Shown here piece after piece: positions 55,149 to 63,342 of a stretch of 64,000 nt of DNA (within the stretch, counting starts at the first letter, position 1; every line of letters starts with the position of its first letter). The notes beneath the pieces were generated by a model that did no database searches, was not told where the DNA came from, and saw nothing but the letters and a program-made list of their open reading frames with translations. A program made the position numbers and the translations under genes. The DNA lies in contig CAKPPS010000001.1 of NCBI GenBank assembly GCA_934177795.1, positions 1 to 64,000 of the forward strand. Direction: 5' to 3'. The stretch is from an uncultured Clostridia bacterium (GTDB lineage Bacteria > Bacillota > Clostridia > TANB77 > CAG-508).

Positions 55149-56138
55149 CTAATTATTGTATTCTGTATCTTTTATAAGTTGAATCAATTTATCTGTTAAT
55201 GTAAATGTAAAATCTAGCATTCTATAATATTTATATAATGTTGATTTATCTAAAGAAGATTTCATAACATTAGCAGTTTCAAACATTTCTCCTGACATAA
55301 ATCTTATATATATTAGACTATTTTTTATGGTTAGCTCATATTCCATATTCATTTCTTTTTGAAATTCAATCAATAATTGCATTATATCTGCTGTTAATAA
55401 TTGCATTGCAATTATTTTGTCGGAACAATATACATCAAATATTTTTTCAAATTCTTGTGAATCTAGTTCAACTCTTAGTTTATCAAAAGGAAGTTTAGAA
55501 CTAAAAGTTCTAGCTAATATATTTTTGTCTTTTCTATCTTTTCTTAAATATAGACTTGCGTTGAAAGGCTTAGGTGTTTCAACTTTTGACAGAATCCCAC
55601 AAAATAATGTATGATATTGTATATTACCATTCTTATCGGTAGTTTCATATTCAGTTAAAACTTCTGACATTGAAAAATTGCAATTGTTTTTTAATATACC
55701 TTGCATTAAGTCTTCCGAACTATATCTATCATATTTTTCAAATTCAGCATCAATGTATGAAGATGAACTTATTCCTTTGCAAGGATAGTAATTAATGTTT
55801 TCTTCAAAAGAGTCTAATAAGGCTTTTACAACTTTTGTTTTAAAATCATTTTTATATTGAGTTATTTTAGAGTTTTGGCCTTTTGGCGTTGCTTTTATAT
55901 AAATAAGAAAAGCAATAACGATATAGATAAATATTATAAAATTAGCAATTTCATCATTAGGATAAAATGTTTTATATAAAAAAGAGTGTAATACAAATCC
56001 GATGATAATTAATATAATTATTATAGTTATATTTCGTATAGTTTCATTTTTTGCTTTAAATCTTGAAATTTCTAAATCTTCAAAATTATTTTCGACGATT
56101 TTAGAATAAATTTGTTCAAATTTTTCATTACTATTCAT
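55149..56138 (-). CDS. DUF3137 membrane protein
   Basis: 329 residues: two membrane helices (ITIIIILIIIGFVLHSFLYK and FIIFIYIVIAFLIYIKA), then a soluble domain with LMQGILKNNCNFSMSEVLTE and KLRVELDSQEFEKIFDVYCS, matching DUF3137, the usual LemA partner. Role unknown. SD GAGG. Confidence 0.8.
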   Translation of the reverse strand: MNSNEKFEQIYSKIVENNFEDLEISRFKAKNETIRNITIIIILIIIGFVLHSFLYKTFYPNDEIANFIIFIYIVIAFLIYIKATPKGQNSKITQYKNDFKTKVVKALLDSFEENINYYPCKGISSSSYIDAEFEKYDRYSSEDLMQGILKNNCNFSMSEVLTEYETTDKNGNIQYHTLFCGILSKVETPKPFNASLYLRKDRKDKNILARTFSSKLPFDKLRVELDSQEFEKIFDVYCSDKIIAMQLLTADIMQLLIEFQKEMNMEYELTIKNSLIYIRFMSGEMFETANVMKSSLDKSTLYKYYRMLDFTFTLTDKLIQLIKDTEYNN

Positions 56139-56211
56139 TTTTTTACCTCAAATTACTTTTTTATTCTATTATAACATATATTGAAAATATTAGAGTGATT
56201 TTTTATAAAAT

Positions 56212-57036
56212 TTATATTTTATAATTTTTTTCTATAGGTAACCACCATTCTGTATGATTTTTATAATAAACCTCTATTTCTGGAATATTTTTTATGTTAT
56301 ATCCAGAATAAGGTATCCAATTTTTGTAAACATAGAAACTTAGATTAGACATAGCTTCACCACTAATTTCTTTTACATTAAAAATAGCCCATGTTGATTT
56401 TGGAATAGTAAATTTGGTACTATTAAAAAAACATTTTTGTGAAGCTATATGATATTTAGCTGTTTGAGGACTAGGAAAAAAATTATCATATTCAATAATT
56501 CCAAAAGTGGTATCAGTAAAAAGTTCTATATAATCATTATTAGATTCTAAATTTTTCCAAAACTTAGGAGCAATGACTTTAATGTCTGGTAGTTTACATT
56601 CTTTTGAAATAGTATAGAAATGCAGTTCATCTTTTTTTTGTATCTTAAAATCAAGTTCAATATTATTAGAGGTGTTATTAGTAAAAGTGAATGGAGCAAA
56701 ATTTTTTAGGTATTTAGAATTTTGTTTTACTTCACTTGGCTTTATACCATGAAATTTTTTGAATGCTCTTGAAAATGAAATAGGAGAATCATAGCCATAT
56801 TTTAAACTTAAATCTATTATTTTAATTTTAGAGTTTATAAGTTCAAGGCCAGCCATACTCAATTTTCTATTTCTAATATATTCAGTAAGAGAAATTCCAG
56901 TTATAAAGTTAAAAATTCTATATAAAGAATATTCATTAACGCATAAAATCTGACAAATTTTTTCTATTGATATTTCATAAGTTAAATTGTCTTCTATATA
57001 TTTAATTACTTCATTTAATCTATCGAAATTATTCAT
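56212..57036 (-). CDS. AraC-family regulator with GyrI-like effector domain
   Basis: 274 residues. AraC/XylS HTH pair at the N-terminus (IEKICQILCVNEYSLYRIFN, YGYDSPISFSRAFKKFHGIK) followed by a GyrI/SOUL-like ligand-binding domain (WAIFNVKEISGEAM, EVYYKNHTEWWLPIEKN). It diverges from the nitroreductase-radical SAM operon and may regulate it (inference). SD GGAG. Confidence 0.88.
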   Translation of the reverse strand: MNNFDRLNEVIKYIEDNLTYEISIEKICQILCVNEYSLYRIFNFITGISLTEYIRNRKLSMAGLELINSKIKIIDLSLKYGYDSPISFSRAFKKFHGIKPSEVKQNSKYLKNFAPFTFTNNTSNNIELDFKIQKKDELHFYTISKECKLPDIKVIAPKFWKNLESNNDYIELFTDTTFGIIEYDNFFPSPQTAKYHIASQKCFFNSTKFTIPKSTWAIFNVKEISGEAMSNLSFYVYKNWIPYSGYNIKNIPEIEVYYKNHTEWWLPIEKNYKI

Positions 57037-57157
57037 ACTTTTATACTCCGTAAAAAATTTATACTAATTATAACATAAAACTAACTTTAATGATATCGAA
57101 AAAGTTAAGAAATTTACTTACAAAAATGTATAATTAATTTGTGGAGGGATATTGTAA

Positions 57158-57808
57158 ATGGAATTTTCAGAAGTTATTAAAAACAGACTAACAACATTAA
57201 ATTATACAAGCAAAAAAATAAGCGAGGAAAATATGAACCAAATTATAGAAAGTGCAATAATTGCACCATCAGCTAAAAATAGACAGCCATGGAGGTTTTA
57301 TATATTAACAGATGAACAAAAAAATTATATTGCAGATAAAATGGAAAATTGGATAAATAATACAGGTTTGGTAACGACAATAAAAAGAAGTGCAAATTTA
57401 ATAAAAAAAGTAGGAAATTGTATTTTGATTTATAGTGATAAATGGGATTCAAATAATGTTGATAAAATTAAAAATCCTCAAAAGTTGTTAAATGGTGAAG
57501 ATATTGAAAATATGGTAATAATGCATGATTACTATTTTGACAGAATTAAAGCAGATACATTATCTGTTGGAGCAGCAGTAGAGCATATTGTCTTAAAAGC
57601 AACTGAATTAGGAATAGATACAACTTGGCTTTGTGATGTTTTATTTATAGATGATGTTATAAATGAATATTTAGGATTAAAAGATAAGGAATTAATGTGT
57701 GGAGTTGCATTAGGATATAGAAATAAAGCAAACCTAAAAAAAGGAAGATATAAAAAAGAATTTTTAATAATAGGGGAAGAAAATGAAAGAAAAAAACTTT
57801 GTAAATAG
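57158..57808 (+). CDS. Nitroreductase-family FMN oxidoreductase
   Basis: 216 residues. Family blocks: IIESAIIAPSAKNRQPWRFY for FMN, SVGAAVEHIVLKATELGIDT, and GVALGYRNK near the end. NAD(P)H-dependent reduction; substrate unknown. Overlaps the radical SAM gene by 26 bp, suggesting a shared pathway. SD GGAGGG. Confidence 0.85.
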   Translation: MEFSEVIKNRLTTLNYTSKKISEENMNQIIESAIIAPSAKNRQPWRFYILTDEQKNYIADKMENWINNTGLVTTIKRSANLIKKVGNCILIYSDKWDSNNVDKIKNPQKLLNGEDIENMVIMHDYYFDRIKADTLSVGAAVEHIVLKATELGIDTTWLCDVLFIDDVINEYLGLKDKELMCGVALGYRNKANLKKGRYKKEFLIIGEENERKKLCK

Positions 57809-58976
57809 TATAAAAGTTAATTTACCTAATTCAGAAGAAAAAGAAGTTTTAAGGAAAATAGCTGGATTTGATAAAAAGCTTCAACATAAAACATATAAAA
57901 ATGTGAAAAAACATGATGAGTTAATAGTTCATATTAGAGAAAATATATATGGTAATAGAAAAGTAATACAGGCGCAGTTTAAAACATTGGGATGTAGAAT
58001 GAAAAAGGCTGGTTCCTGTTGGAATTGTAATTATGGAGTTAGTGATAAATGTTTGATTACGCCACAACAATATATAAAAGCATTTAAAAGAGGTTTAGAA
58101 AATATAGATGGAGATGTATTAGTATTAGAATCATTAGGAAGTATAACAGATCCCAAAGAATTTGATGATAATGTATTTAAAGAAATAATAAGAACTTCAA
58201 TAGAAAATGAAAAATTTAAACATATATTAATAGAAACACATTTAAGTCAAATTTCTGAAGAAATTGTACAGTATATAGCCAAAATAAACAATGGAAGAAA
58301 ACAAATTGGATTTGAAATAGGTATTGAAGATATGAATCCTGAAAATAGAAAATTAATAAATAAAATTGGAGTTCAAAATAATAAATTAACTGAGGTTTAT
58401 AATATGCTACAAAAATATGGGGTAAGTTTAGGAATAAATTTAATTTATGGATTTCCATTTATGAATGAACAAGAAAGGATAGAAGCTGTTGTAAAATCAG
58501 TAAAAAATATTAATAGGGACTTACCAGAAGCGGAAATAGTTTTATTTTTGATGAGTGTTAAGGAAAATACTATTATGGAATATATGCAAAAAAATGGAAT
58601 GTATAAGCCAGCAAACCCATGGGGATTAGTAGAAACAACAAAAGAAATTTTGGAAGATGAGAATATTCAAAATTTAATTACTTTTTCATGGTTTGGAGAA
58701 AAGGAAGATCCGTATATTCACGAACAAACTTGTTATACTTGTACACAGTGTAAATCATTAATAATAGATTTTTTTAGAAAAGTAAATGGAACATTTAATC
58801 GAAAGGAAAGAAAAAAATTGTTAGAAAATTTATTAAAAAAAGCTGAAAATTTAGAATGTGGGTGTTATAATAAATTTCAAGAAAAACTTAAAGAAAGTGA
58901 CGGTAAAAACCCTAAAATTAGATATGAAGAATTTATTGGAAAGGTAAATAAATTAATAGATAATGAAAGAGAATAA
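57783..58976 (+). CDS. Radical SAM protein 1 (CX7CX2C cluster)
   Basis: 397 residues. The 4Fe-4S site is the unusual CRMKKAGSCWNC (C-x7-C-x2-C) rather than CX3CX2C, followed by NYGVSDKCL; then VLVLESLGSITDP, GFEIGIEDMNPENRKLINK, LGINLIYGFPFMNEQE and a Cys-rich C-terminus (CYTCTQCKS, CGCYN). The cluster spacing and Elp3-like core recall RaSEA-type radical SAM proteins (archaeosine lysine-radical enzyme), but a specific function cannot be claimed. Followed by a paralog. Confidence 0.75.
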   Translation: MKEKNFVNSIKVNLPNSEEKEVLRKIAGFDKKLQHKTYKNVKKHDELIVHIRENIYGNRKVIQAQFKTLGCRMKKAGSCWNCNYGVSDKCLITPQQYIKAFKRGLENIDGDVLVLESLGSITDPKEFDDNVFKEIIRTSIENEKFKHILIETHLSQISEEIVQYIAKINNGRKQIGFEIGIEDMNPENRKLINKIGVQNNKLTEVYNMLQKYGVSLGINLIYGFPFMNEQERIEAVVKSVKNINRDLPEAEIVLFLMSVKENTIMEYMQKNGMYKPANPWGLVETTKEILEDENIQNLITFSWFGEKEDPYIHEQTCYTCTQCKSLIIDFFRKVNGTFNRKERKKLLENLLKKAENLECGCYNKFQEKLKESDGKNPKIRYEEFIGKVNKLIDNERE

Positions 58977-59953
58977 TTTTTTAAATAAAGATTTAATACG
59001 GATGGCATATTAAAGAAAAAAGAAAACAGGGTTTTACAAATAAAAAGTATAGTACATTTTTTGATGGAAAAGTATTACAAATATGTTTCTATAGTAAAGG
59101 TTGTAAATATAGTAAATGTGGTAATTGTATAATGTGTGATTATGGAAAAACAAGAAAAAAGAATTTAAAACCAAAAGATATTAAAAAAATTTTAAATAAA
59201 GTATTTAATAGTATGAAAAAATTTCCCGAAGTGTTGCTGATAAATAGTTTGGGAAGTATTTTTGATACTGAAGAAATGCCAATAGAAAATATAAATATTT
59301 TACTAGATGAATTGTCTAATATCAATATAGATGTGATTGTATTTGAAACACATTATTTAACTATAAATGATTCAATACTTCAATTAATAAAACAAAAATT
59401 GTATAATAAAGATGTGGTAATAGAACTTGGACTAGAAAGCAGTAACGAGAAAAAAAGAAAAAAATGTTTAAATAAACATATAAACAATAAAAATTTTATC
59501 AATAAAGTTAAATTAATAAAGTTATATGGTTTTGAAGTGGAAGTAAATGTTATTTTTGGTATGCCTTTTTGTACAGTTAAAGAACAAGAAATAGACACTA
59601 TAAACAGTATAAATTGGTGTTTTAAAAATAATATTGATAAAGTAAATTTATTTCCTATTAATATAAAACCATATACTTTACTATATAAGCTATATGAACA
59701 GAGAAAGTATTTTCCAATTTCACATAGAGATTTTATTGAAGTATTACATAAAATTTCTAAAGAATATATTAACAAAATTTATCTGTGCTGGTATGGTAAT
59801 AGAGAAATAATATATGATAAAAATAAAACAATTTTTCCAAAGTGTAATGATAGTGAATATCAAATATTTATGAAATTTTACAGAGAATTTAATATGACTA
59901 GAAATGCAGAAAAAAGAATGAAGTTATTAAAACAAGTAAAGTTCAAAATATGA
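58963..59953 (+). CDS. Radical SAM protein 2, frame restored at a CGGA site
   Basis: ATG 58963 overlaps the preceding gene by 14 bp. Thirteen codons in, MKENNFLNKDLI is followed by in-frame CGG (58999) and a stop at 59008. Continuing from GGA gives GWHIKEKRKQGFTNKKYSTF, the cluster GCKYSKCGNCIMCDYG (C-x7-C-x2-C, matching its neighbour), LINSLGSIFDTEE and VNVIFGMPFC: about 329 residues. All of the catalytic site lies after the shift. An ATG at 59132 would cut into the cluster, so recoding is needed for function. Confidence 0.8.
58999..59002 (+). other. CGGA recoding site 6 (radical SAM 2)
   Basis: Codon context TTA ATA CGG ATG GCA TAT TAA. A +1 shift gives ATA-(C)-GGA-TGG-CAT. Confidence 0.65.
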
Positions 59954-60018
59954 ATTTATGTTTTGAGATGATTATTATATATATTTGTGAAAATGGAGGC
60001 CTGTAGCATTGATTACAA

Positions 60019-60342
60019 TTATATTATATTTTTTATATATTTTAATATTATAAAAAATATAATATTAAAAAATAAGCATACTAGTGTTTCTAAGTATTCT
60101 TTTGATAAATCAAATTTAAATAATTTTAGAACAAGTGATAAAATTAATCCTATAAGGCAGAATACAAGTAAATTACTATATTTAAAATTTTGATGTACAC
60201 AAGTCTTTAATATAACTTTTGCAAGAAATATTGAAGCTATAATAAATAGCATATAAAATAAATATCCATATAATCCCAACTCAAATATACCTCCAAGTAA
60301 TATACTGAAAACTTGCGGTTTGTGTTTGATTGACCTTCGCAT
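60019..60342 (-). CDS. Small membrane protein
   Basis: 107 residues with three hydrophobic segments (LGLYGYLFYMLFIIASIFLA, LLVFCLIGLILSLVLKL, FFNIIFFIILKYI). The strong SD GAGGAGG 7-8 nt before ATG 60342 supports it. Unknown; possibly a VanZ- or O-antigen-polymerase-like fragment. Confidence 0.5.
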   Translation of the reverse strand: MRRSIKHKPQVFSILLGGIFELGLYGYLFYMLFIIASIFLAKVILKTCVHQNFKYSNLLVFCLIGLILSLVLKLFKFDLSKEYLETLVCLFFNIIFFIILKYIKNII

Positions 60343-60445
60343 GAAAAGTCCTCCTCGTTAAAAATAAATTAATATATATAAATTATAACATAAACAATAA
60401 AAAAATATATTTAATTTGGAGATAAATATGGTTTGAGTATTATAT

Positions 60446-60559
60446 GTAGTTGCAGGAGTATTTCTTGCAATGATGGCAAAAACAGCAGTTAAAGTTGCAA
60501 CTGAATCAATTGGAGATTATGGAGTAGACTTCTTAATAGATAAAAGATTTGAAATATAA
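60446..60559 (+). pseudogene. Remnant of a PfkB-kinase C-terminus
   Basis: 38 codons encode VVAGVFLAMMAKTAVKVATE, SIGDYGVDFLIDKRFEI, collinear with the C-terminus of the island kinase (VVTGVFLAMMAK ... SIGNYGVDFLVNREF) but lacking nine codons in between and all upstream sequence. No SD or start; a relic of a second copy. Confidence 0.75.
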
Positions 60560-60585
60560 GATTTACAAATAAATTATTTATGAAA

Positions 60586-60633
60586 TTAAAAAAATAACTA
60601 ACCAGATGCAAGAATTTACTTGCACCTGGTTAG
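60586..60633 (-). terminator. Terminator of the 60648-61055 gene
   Basis: CTAACCAG-TGCAAG pairs with CTTGCA-CTGGTTAG (one mismatch); on the minus strand it is followed by a T-rich run. Confidence 0.85.
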
Positions 60634-60647
60634 TTGGGAGGAAAATT

Positions 60648-61055
60648 CTATAAAGAATTTTCTACTTGAAATTTAAAAAATTTAGTATATGTTTGAGAAA
60701 TGACATTATACAGTTCAGTCATTGTCTCTGTTGATGGATTTTCTTCATACGCTTGTTTTGCTTCCATATATTTTTTCATATCTTCAGTTTGAAGAAAATC
60801 GGCTGCGTTTTCTTTTACACTTTGCTCTAAATCAGCAGACATTTCTTTCATGTCTGTATCAGAGTACTGTAAAACTACGGCAGGTTTTGTCAGTATTATA
60901 AAGTTTTCATTGTCAGCTAGCTGATGTATTGAGTATATTCCTCCTAAAATGAAAGAATTTACCAATAATAATACTAATCCAAAAAATTTTACAGCCCGTA
61001 TGATATCTTCTTTGCTTACAGTGTTTTCTTTTTTCATAGTGTCTTCGTTATTCAT
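60648..61055 (-). CDS. Membrane-anchored hypothetical protein
   Basis: 135 residues: short charged N-terminus (MNNEDTMKKENTVSKEDIIR), one membrane helix (FFGLVLLLVNSFILGGIYSI), then an acidic extracellular helical region (KYMEAKQAYEENPSTETMTE). Its promoter and leader are nearly those of the 53225 gene. Unknown function. Confidence 0.65.
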   Translation of the reverse strand: MNNEDTMKKENTVSKEDIIRAVKFFGLVLLLVNSFILGGIYSIHQLADNENFIILTKPAVVLQYSDTDMKEMSADLEQSVKENAADFLQTEDMKKYMEAKQAYEENPSTETMTELYNVISQTYTKFFKFQVENSL

Positions 61056-61070
61056 AGTTTTTCCTCCTTT

Positions 61071-61143
61071 TGGGCACTGCCCATAAAAAAATAATAAAAT
61101 AGTAACATATATCCATTATACCATTTTTTACATAATAAGTAAA
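61071..61143 (-). promoter_or_regulatory. Promoter/operator/leader cassette B
   Basis: On the minus strand: TTTACT -35 within TTTAC-N7-GTAAA (61127-61143), 17-bp spacer, TATAAT (61115-61120), then TGGGCA-G-TGCCCA (61071-61083) adjoining AAAGGAGG. The 17-bp repeat equals that of cassette A, on the opposite strand 8 kb away. Confidence 0.75.
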
Positions 61144-61190
61144 CTACTTTTCGATTTTTTAAAAAAGTTATATTAAAGAGCGAAAAACAC

Positions 61191-61219
61191 TTGAATTATA
61201 GCTGTTTTTATGATAAAAT
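61191..61219 (+). promoter_or_regulatory. Promoter of the pheST T-box transcript
   Basis: TTGAAT, 17-bp spacer, TAAAAT, just before the T-box leader. Confidence 0.65.
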
Positions 61220-61225
61220 ATTAAC

Positions 61226-61485
61226 TGCATAAATAAATAAAACCAAATAGAAAGCAAAGTATATATATTACAAGTTTAAAAGAGAAAATGGTCATTGGCT
61301 GGAAACCATTAAATAGAGAGTATATAGAAATTTCACTTTTTAGGTTCTTTTTTGAATAAAGTAGAAGAAGACGGTTGAACCGTTAAAACTATAATGAGGT
61401 TAGCTATATGCTAATAAACTTAGGTGGTACCACGAATAATAACCATTTCGTCCTAAAAATATATAGGGAGAAGTGGCTTTTTTTA
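61226..61485 (+). promoter_or_regulatory. T-box riboswitch, Phe-specific
   Basis: Stem I carries the AGTA loop-E motif (61258-61261) opposite GAA, the distal GGCTGGAAACC loop, and specifier TTC (61332-61334) followed by A. The T-box AGGTGGTACCACG (61422-61434) contains TGGT to pair with the tRNA-Phe 3' end. The competing terminator is CCATTT-CGTCCTA with TAGGGAGAAGTGG and a T run (61442-61486). Uncharged tRNA-Phe should allow readthrough into the 61541 gene, pheS and pheT. Confidence 0.93.
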
Positions 61486-61540
61486 TGGGAAATGCCAATG
61501 TTTAAATTTTAAATAAAATTTAATAAAGGATGTTGATAAT

Positions 61541-61870
61541 ATGGTTGATGAAGGAAAATGTATTGAATATTATTTTGATTCAAAAACTTTTACAAAGGAA
61601 GAATTAATAAAAAATATAGAAGAAGCTCAAATAGAGTTTCCAAATAAAAAAATCGAACCAGAATTGTTTTTAAATCAATGGGGAGTATATATATTAAAAA
61701 TTAATTTTAAAGACAAAATAAAATATATGACAGAAATAAAAAGAAAAAGAACAGACAAAAAGGTGAAAAATTTAATTCAAAAAAATCAAAAGGTTAGTAA
61801 AAAAAGAATGTCTTTATTTAATAGAGAATATGGAAAATATAAAAATTCTGGAGAATACAAACCGATATAA
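61541..61870 (+). CDS. Hypothetical protein of the pheST transcript
   Basis: 109 residues: CIEYYFDSKTFTKEELIKNI, QWGVYILKINFKDKIKYMTE, then a basic tail (KRKRTDKKVKNLIQKNQKVSK). SD AAAGGATG. It lies between the T-box and pheS with 17 bp to the latter, so is co-regulated with PheRS. Basic tail suggests nucleic-acid binding (inference). Confidence 0.65.
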   Translation: MVDEGKCIEYYFDSKTFTKEELIKNIEEAQIEFPNKKIEPELFLNQWGVYILKINFKDKIKYMTEIKRKRTDKKVKNLIQKNQKVSKKRMSLFNREYGKYKNSGEYKPI

Positions 61871-61887
61871 TGAAAGGAATAAAAAAG

Positions 61888-62907
61888 ATGAAAGAACAAA
61901 TAGCACAAATCAAAGAAAAGTCAGTTAAAGAGATTAAAGAAAGCCAAAATCTAAAAGAATTGAATGAGGTTAAAGTAAAATATTTAGGTAAAAAAGGTGA
62001 GTTAACAGCTATACTAAGAGGAATGAAAGATTTAACACCAGAGGAAAGACCAGTAGTAGGAAGTTTAGTAAATGAAGTTAGAACTGATATAGAAGAATTA
62101 ATAAAAAAAATGGAAGAAGAATTTAAAAAAAGAGAATTAATAAATAAATTGCAACAAGAAGATATAGATGTAACTGCACCAAGCAAAAAAATTAGCTTAG
62201 GGTCTATACATCCAATAACACAGATAATAGAAGAAGTAGAAGAAATTTTTCTTGGAATGGGATATAAAATTGCAGATGGACCAGAAGTGGAAAAATCAAT
62301 ATATAATTTCGATAAATTAAATACACCACCAGATCATCCAGCTAGAGATTTACAAGATACTTTTTATATAACTGAAGACATAGTATTAAGAAGTCAGACT
62401 TCACCTGTTCAAGCTAGAGTTATGGAAAATCAAAAACCACCTATAAAAATAATATGTCCAGGAACAGTCTATAGATCAGATAGTGTAGATGCAACACATT
62501 CACCAGTATTTCATCAAGTTGAAGGACTAGTTGTAGATAAAAATATTTCTATGGCAGATTTAAAAGGAACTCTAGAAATGTTTGCTAAAAAATGCTTAGG
62601 AGAAAATACGAAAATAAGATTTAGACCACATCATTTTCCATTCACAGAGCCATCAGCAGAAGCGGATGTTTCATGCTTTGTATGTGGAGGAAAAGGCTGC
62701 AGAGTATGCAAAGGTGAAGGATGGATAGAGTTATTAGGTTGTGGAGAAGTACATCCTAATGTTTTGAAAAATTGCGGAATAGATTCAGATATATATTCAG
62801 GATTTGCTTTTGGATTCGGTGTAGAGAGAATAGCAATGGCTAAATATGGAATAGATGATATGAGATTATTATTTGAAAATGATATAAGATTTTTAAAACA
62901 ATTTTAA
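61888..62907 (+). CDS. pheS: Phenylalanine-tRNA ligase alpha subunit
   Basis: 339 residues: N-terminal coiled coil, class II motif 1 ITQIIEEVEEIFLGMGYKIA, motif 2 ICPGTVYRSDSVDATHSPVF, Phe-pocket FRPHHFPFTEPSAEADVSC, motif 3 GFAFGFGVERIAMAKYGIDD. ATG 61888 follows AAAGGA; the ATG six codons earlier overlaps it. Confidence 0.97.
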   Translation: MKEQIAQIKEKSVKEIKESQNLKELNEVKVKYLGKKGELTAILRGMKDLTPEERPVVGSLVNEVRTDIEELIKKMEEEFKKRELINKLQQEDIDVTAPSKKISLGSIHPITQIIEEVEEIFLGMGYKIADGPEVEKSIYNFDKLNTPPDHPARDLQDTFYITEDIVLRSQTSPVQARVMENQKPPIKIICPGTVYRSDSVDATHSPVFHQVEGLVVDKNISMADLKGTLEMFAKKCLGENTKIRFRPHHFPFTEPSAEADVSCFVCGGKGCRVCKGEGWIELLGCGEVHPNVLKNCGIDSDIYSGFAFGFGVERIAMAKYGIDDMRLLFENDIRFLKQF

Positions 62908-62937
62908 TGTAAATACAAAATATAAGGGAGGATTTTA

Positions 62938-63273
62938 ATGGGACTTTTCAGAAGAAAGGAAAAAGAATATACATTAGGAGAAGCAATGAAATTACTGGGA
63001 ACAGAAAAATATGCTAATTTTATGCCTGTAGAAGTTGAACCAGGAAAACCGGAAACTAAATATTGGTTAAGGGAAGAACAAAGAGAAAAAGAACCTAATG
63101 CTATAAAAAGAAATAGTTTCTTAGACGAGTTATCAGGTAATGGAGAATATAGAAAATTAGATAATGGAAGAATAGTAAGTGCAAGTAATAAACCAGGAAG
63201 AGTTGTAAGATGCAATAATTATAAAACGAGTAAAAATTATCAAAGAAAATATGGTACAGGTATGAGCTTGTAA
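62938..63273 (+). CDS. Hypothetical protein between pheS and pheT
   Basis: 111 residues, basic: FRRKEKEYTLGEAMKLLGTE, PGKPETKYWLREEQREKEPN, GRVVRCNNYKTSKNYQRKYG. SD GGGAGG. Inserted between pheS and pheT, which are usually contiguous. Not recognised. Confidence 0.65.
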   Translation: MGLFRRKEKEYTLGEAMKLLGTEKYANFMPVEVEPGKPETKYWLREEQREKEPNAIKRNSFLDELSGNGEYRKLDNGRIVSASNKPGRVVRCNNYKTSKNYQRKYGTGMSL

Positions 63274-63283
63274 GCAAAATAAT

Positions 63284-63311
63284 GGTTTATAGGTGAAACC
63301 ATAAAAACCTA
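63284..63311 (+). promoter_or_regulatory. H-type pseudoknot element, copy 3 (pheT leader)
   Basis: GGTTT (63284-63288) pairs with AAACC (63296-63300); TAGGT (63290-63294) pairs with ACCTA (63307-63311) across a 6-nt ATAAAA linker. Tail AATATTATT. It ends 31 nt before pheT. Confidence 0.6.
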
Positions 63312-63342
63312 AATATTATTACAAATAGAAAAGGAATAAAAA

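Noticed and set aside
59987..60193. Plus-strand ORF of 68 codons
   Set aside because: It is the complement of a minus-strand membrane protein gene that has a strong SD; the plus ORF has low-complexity composition.
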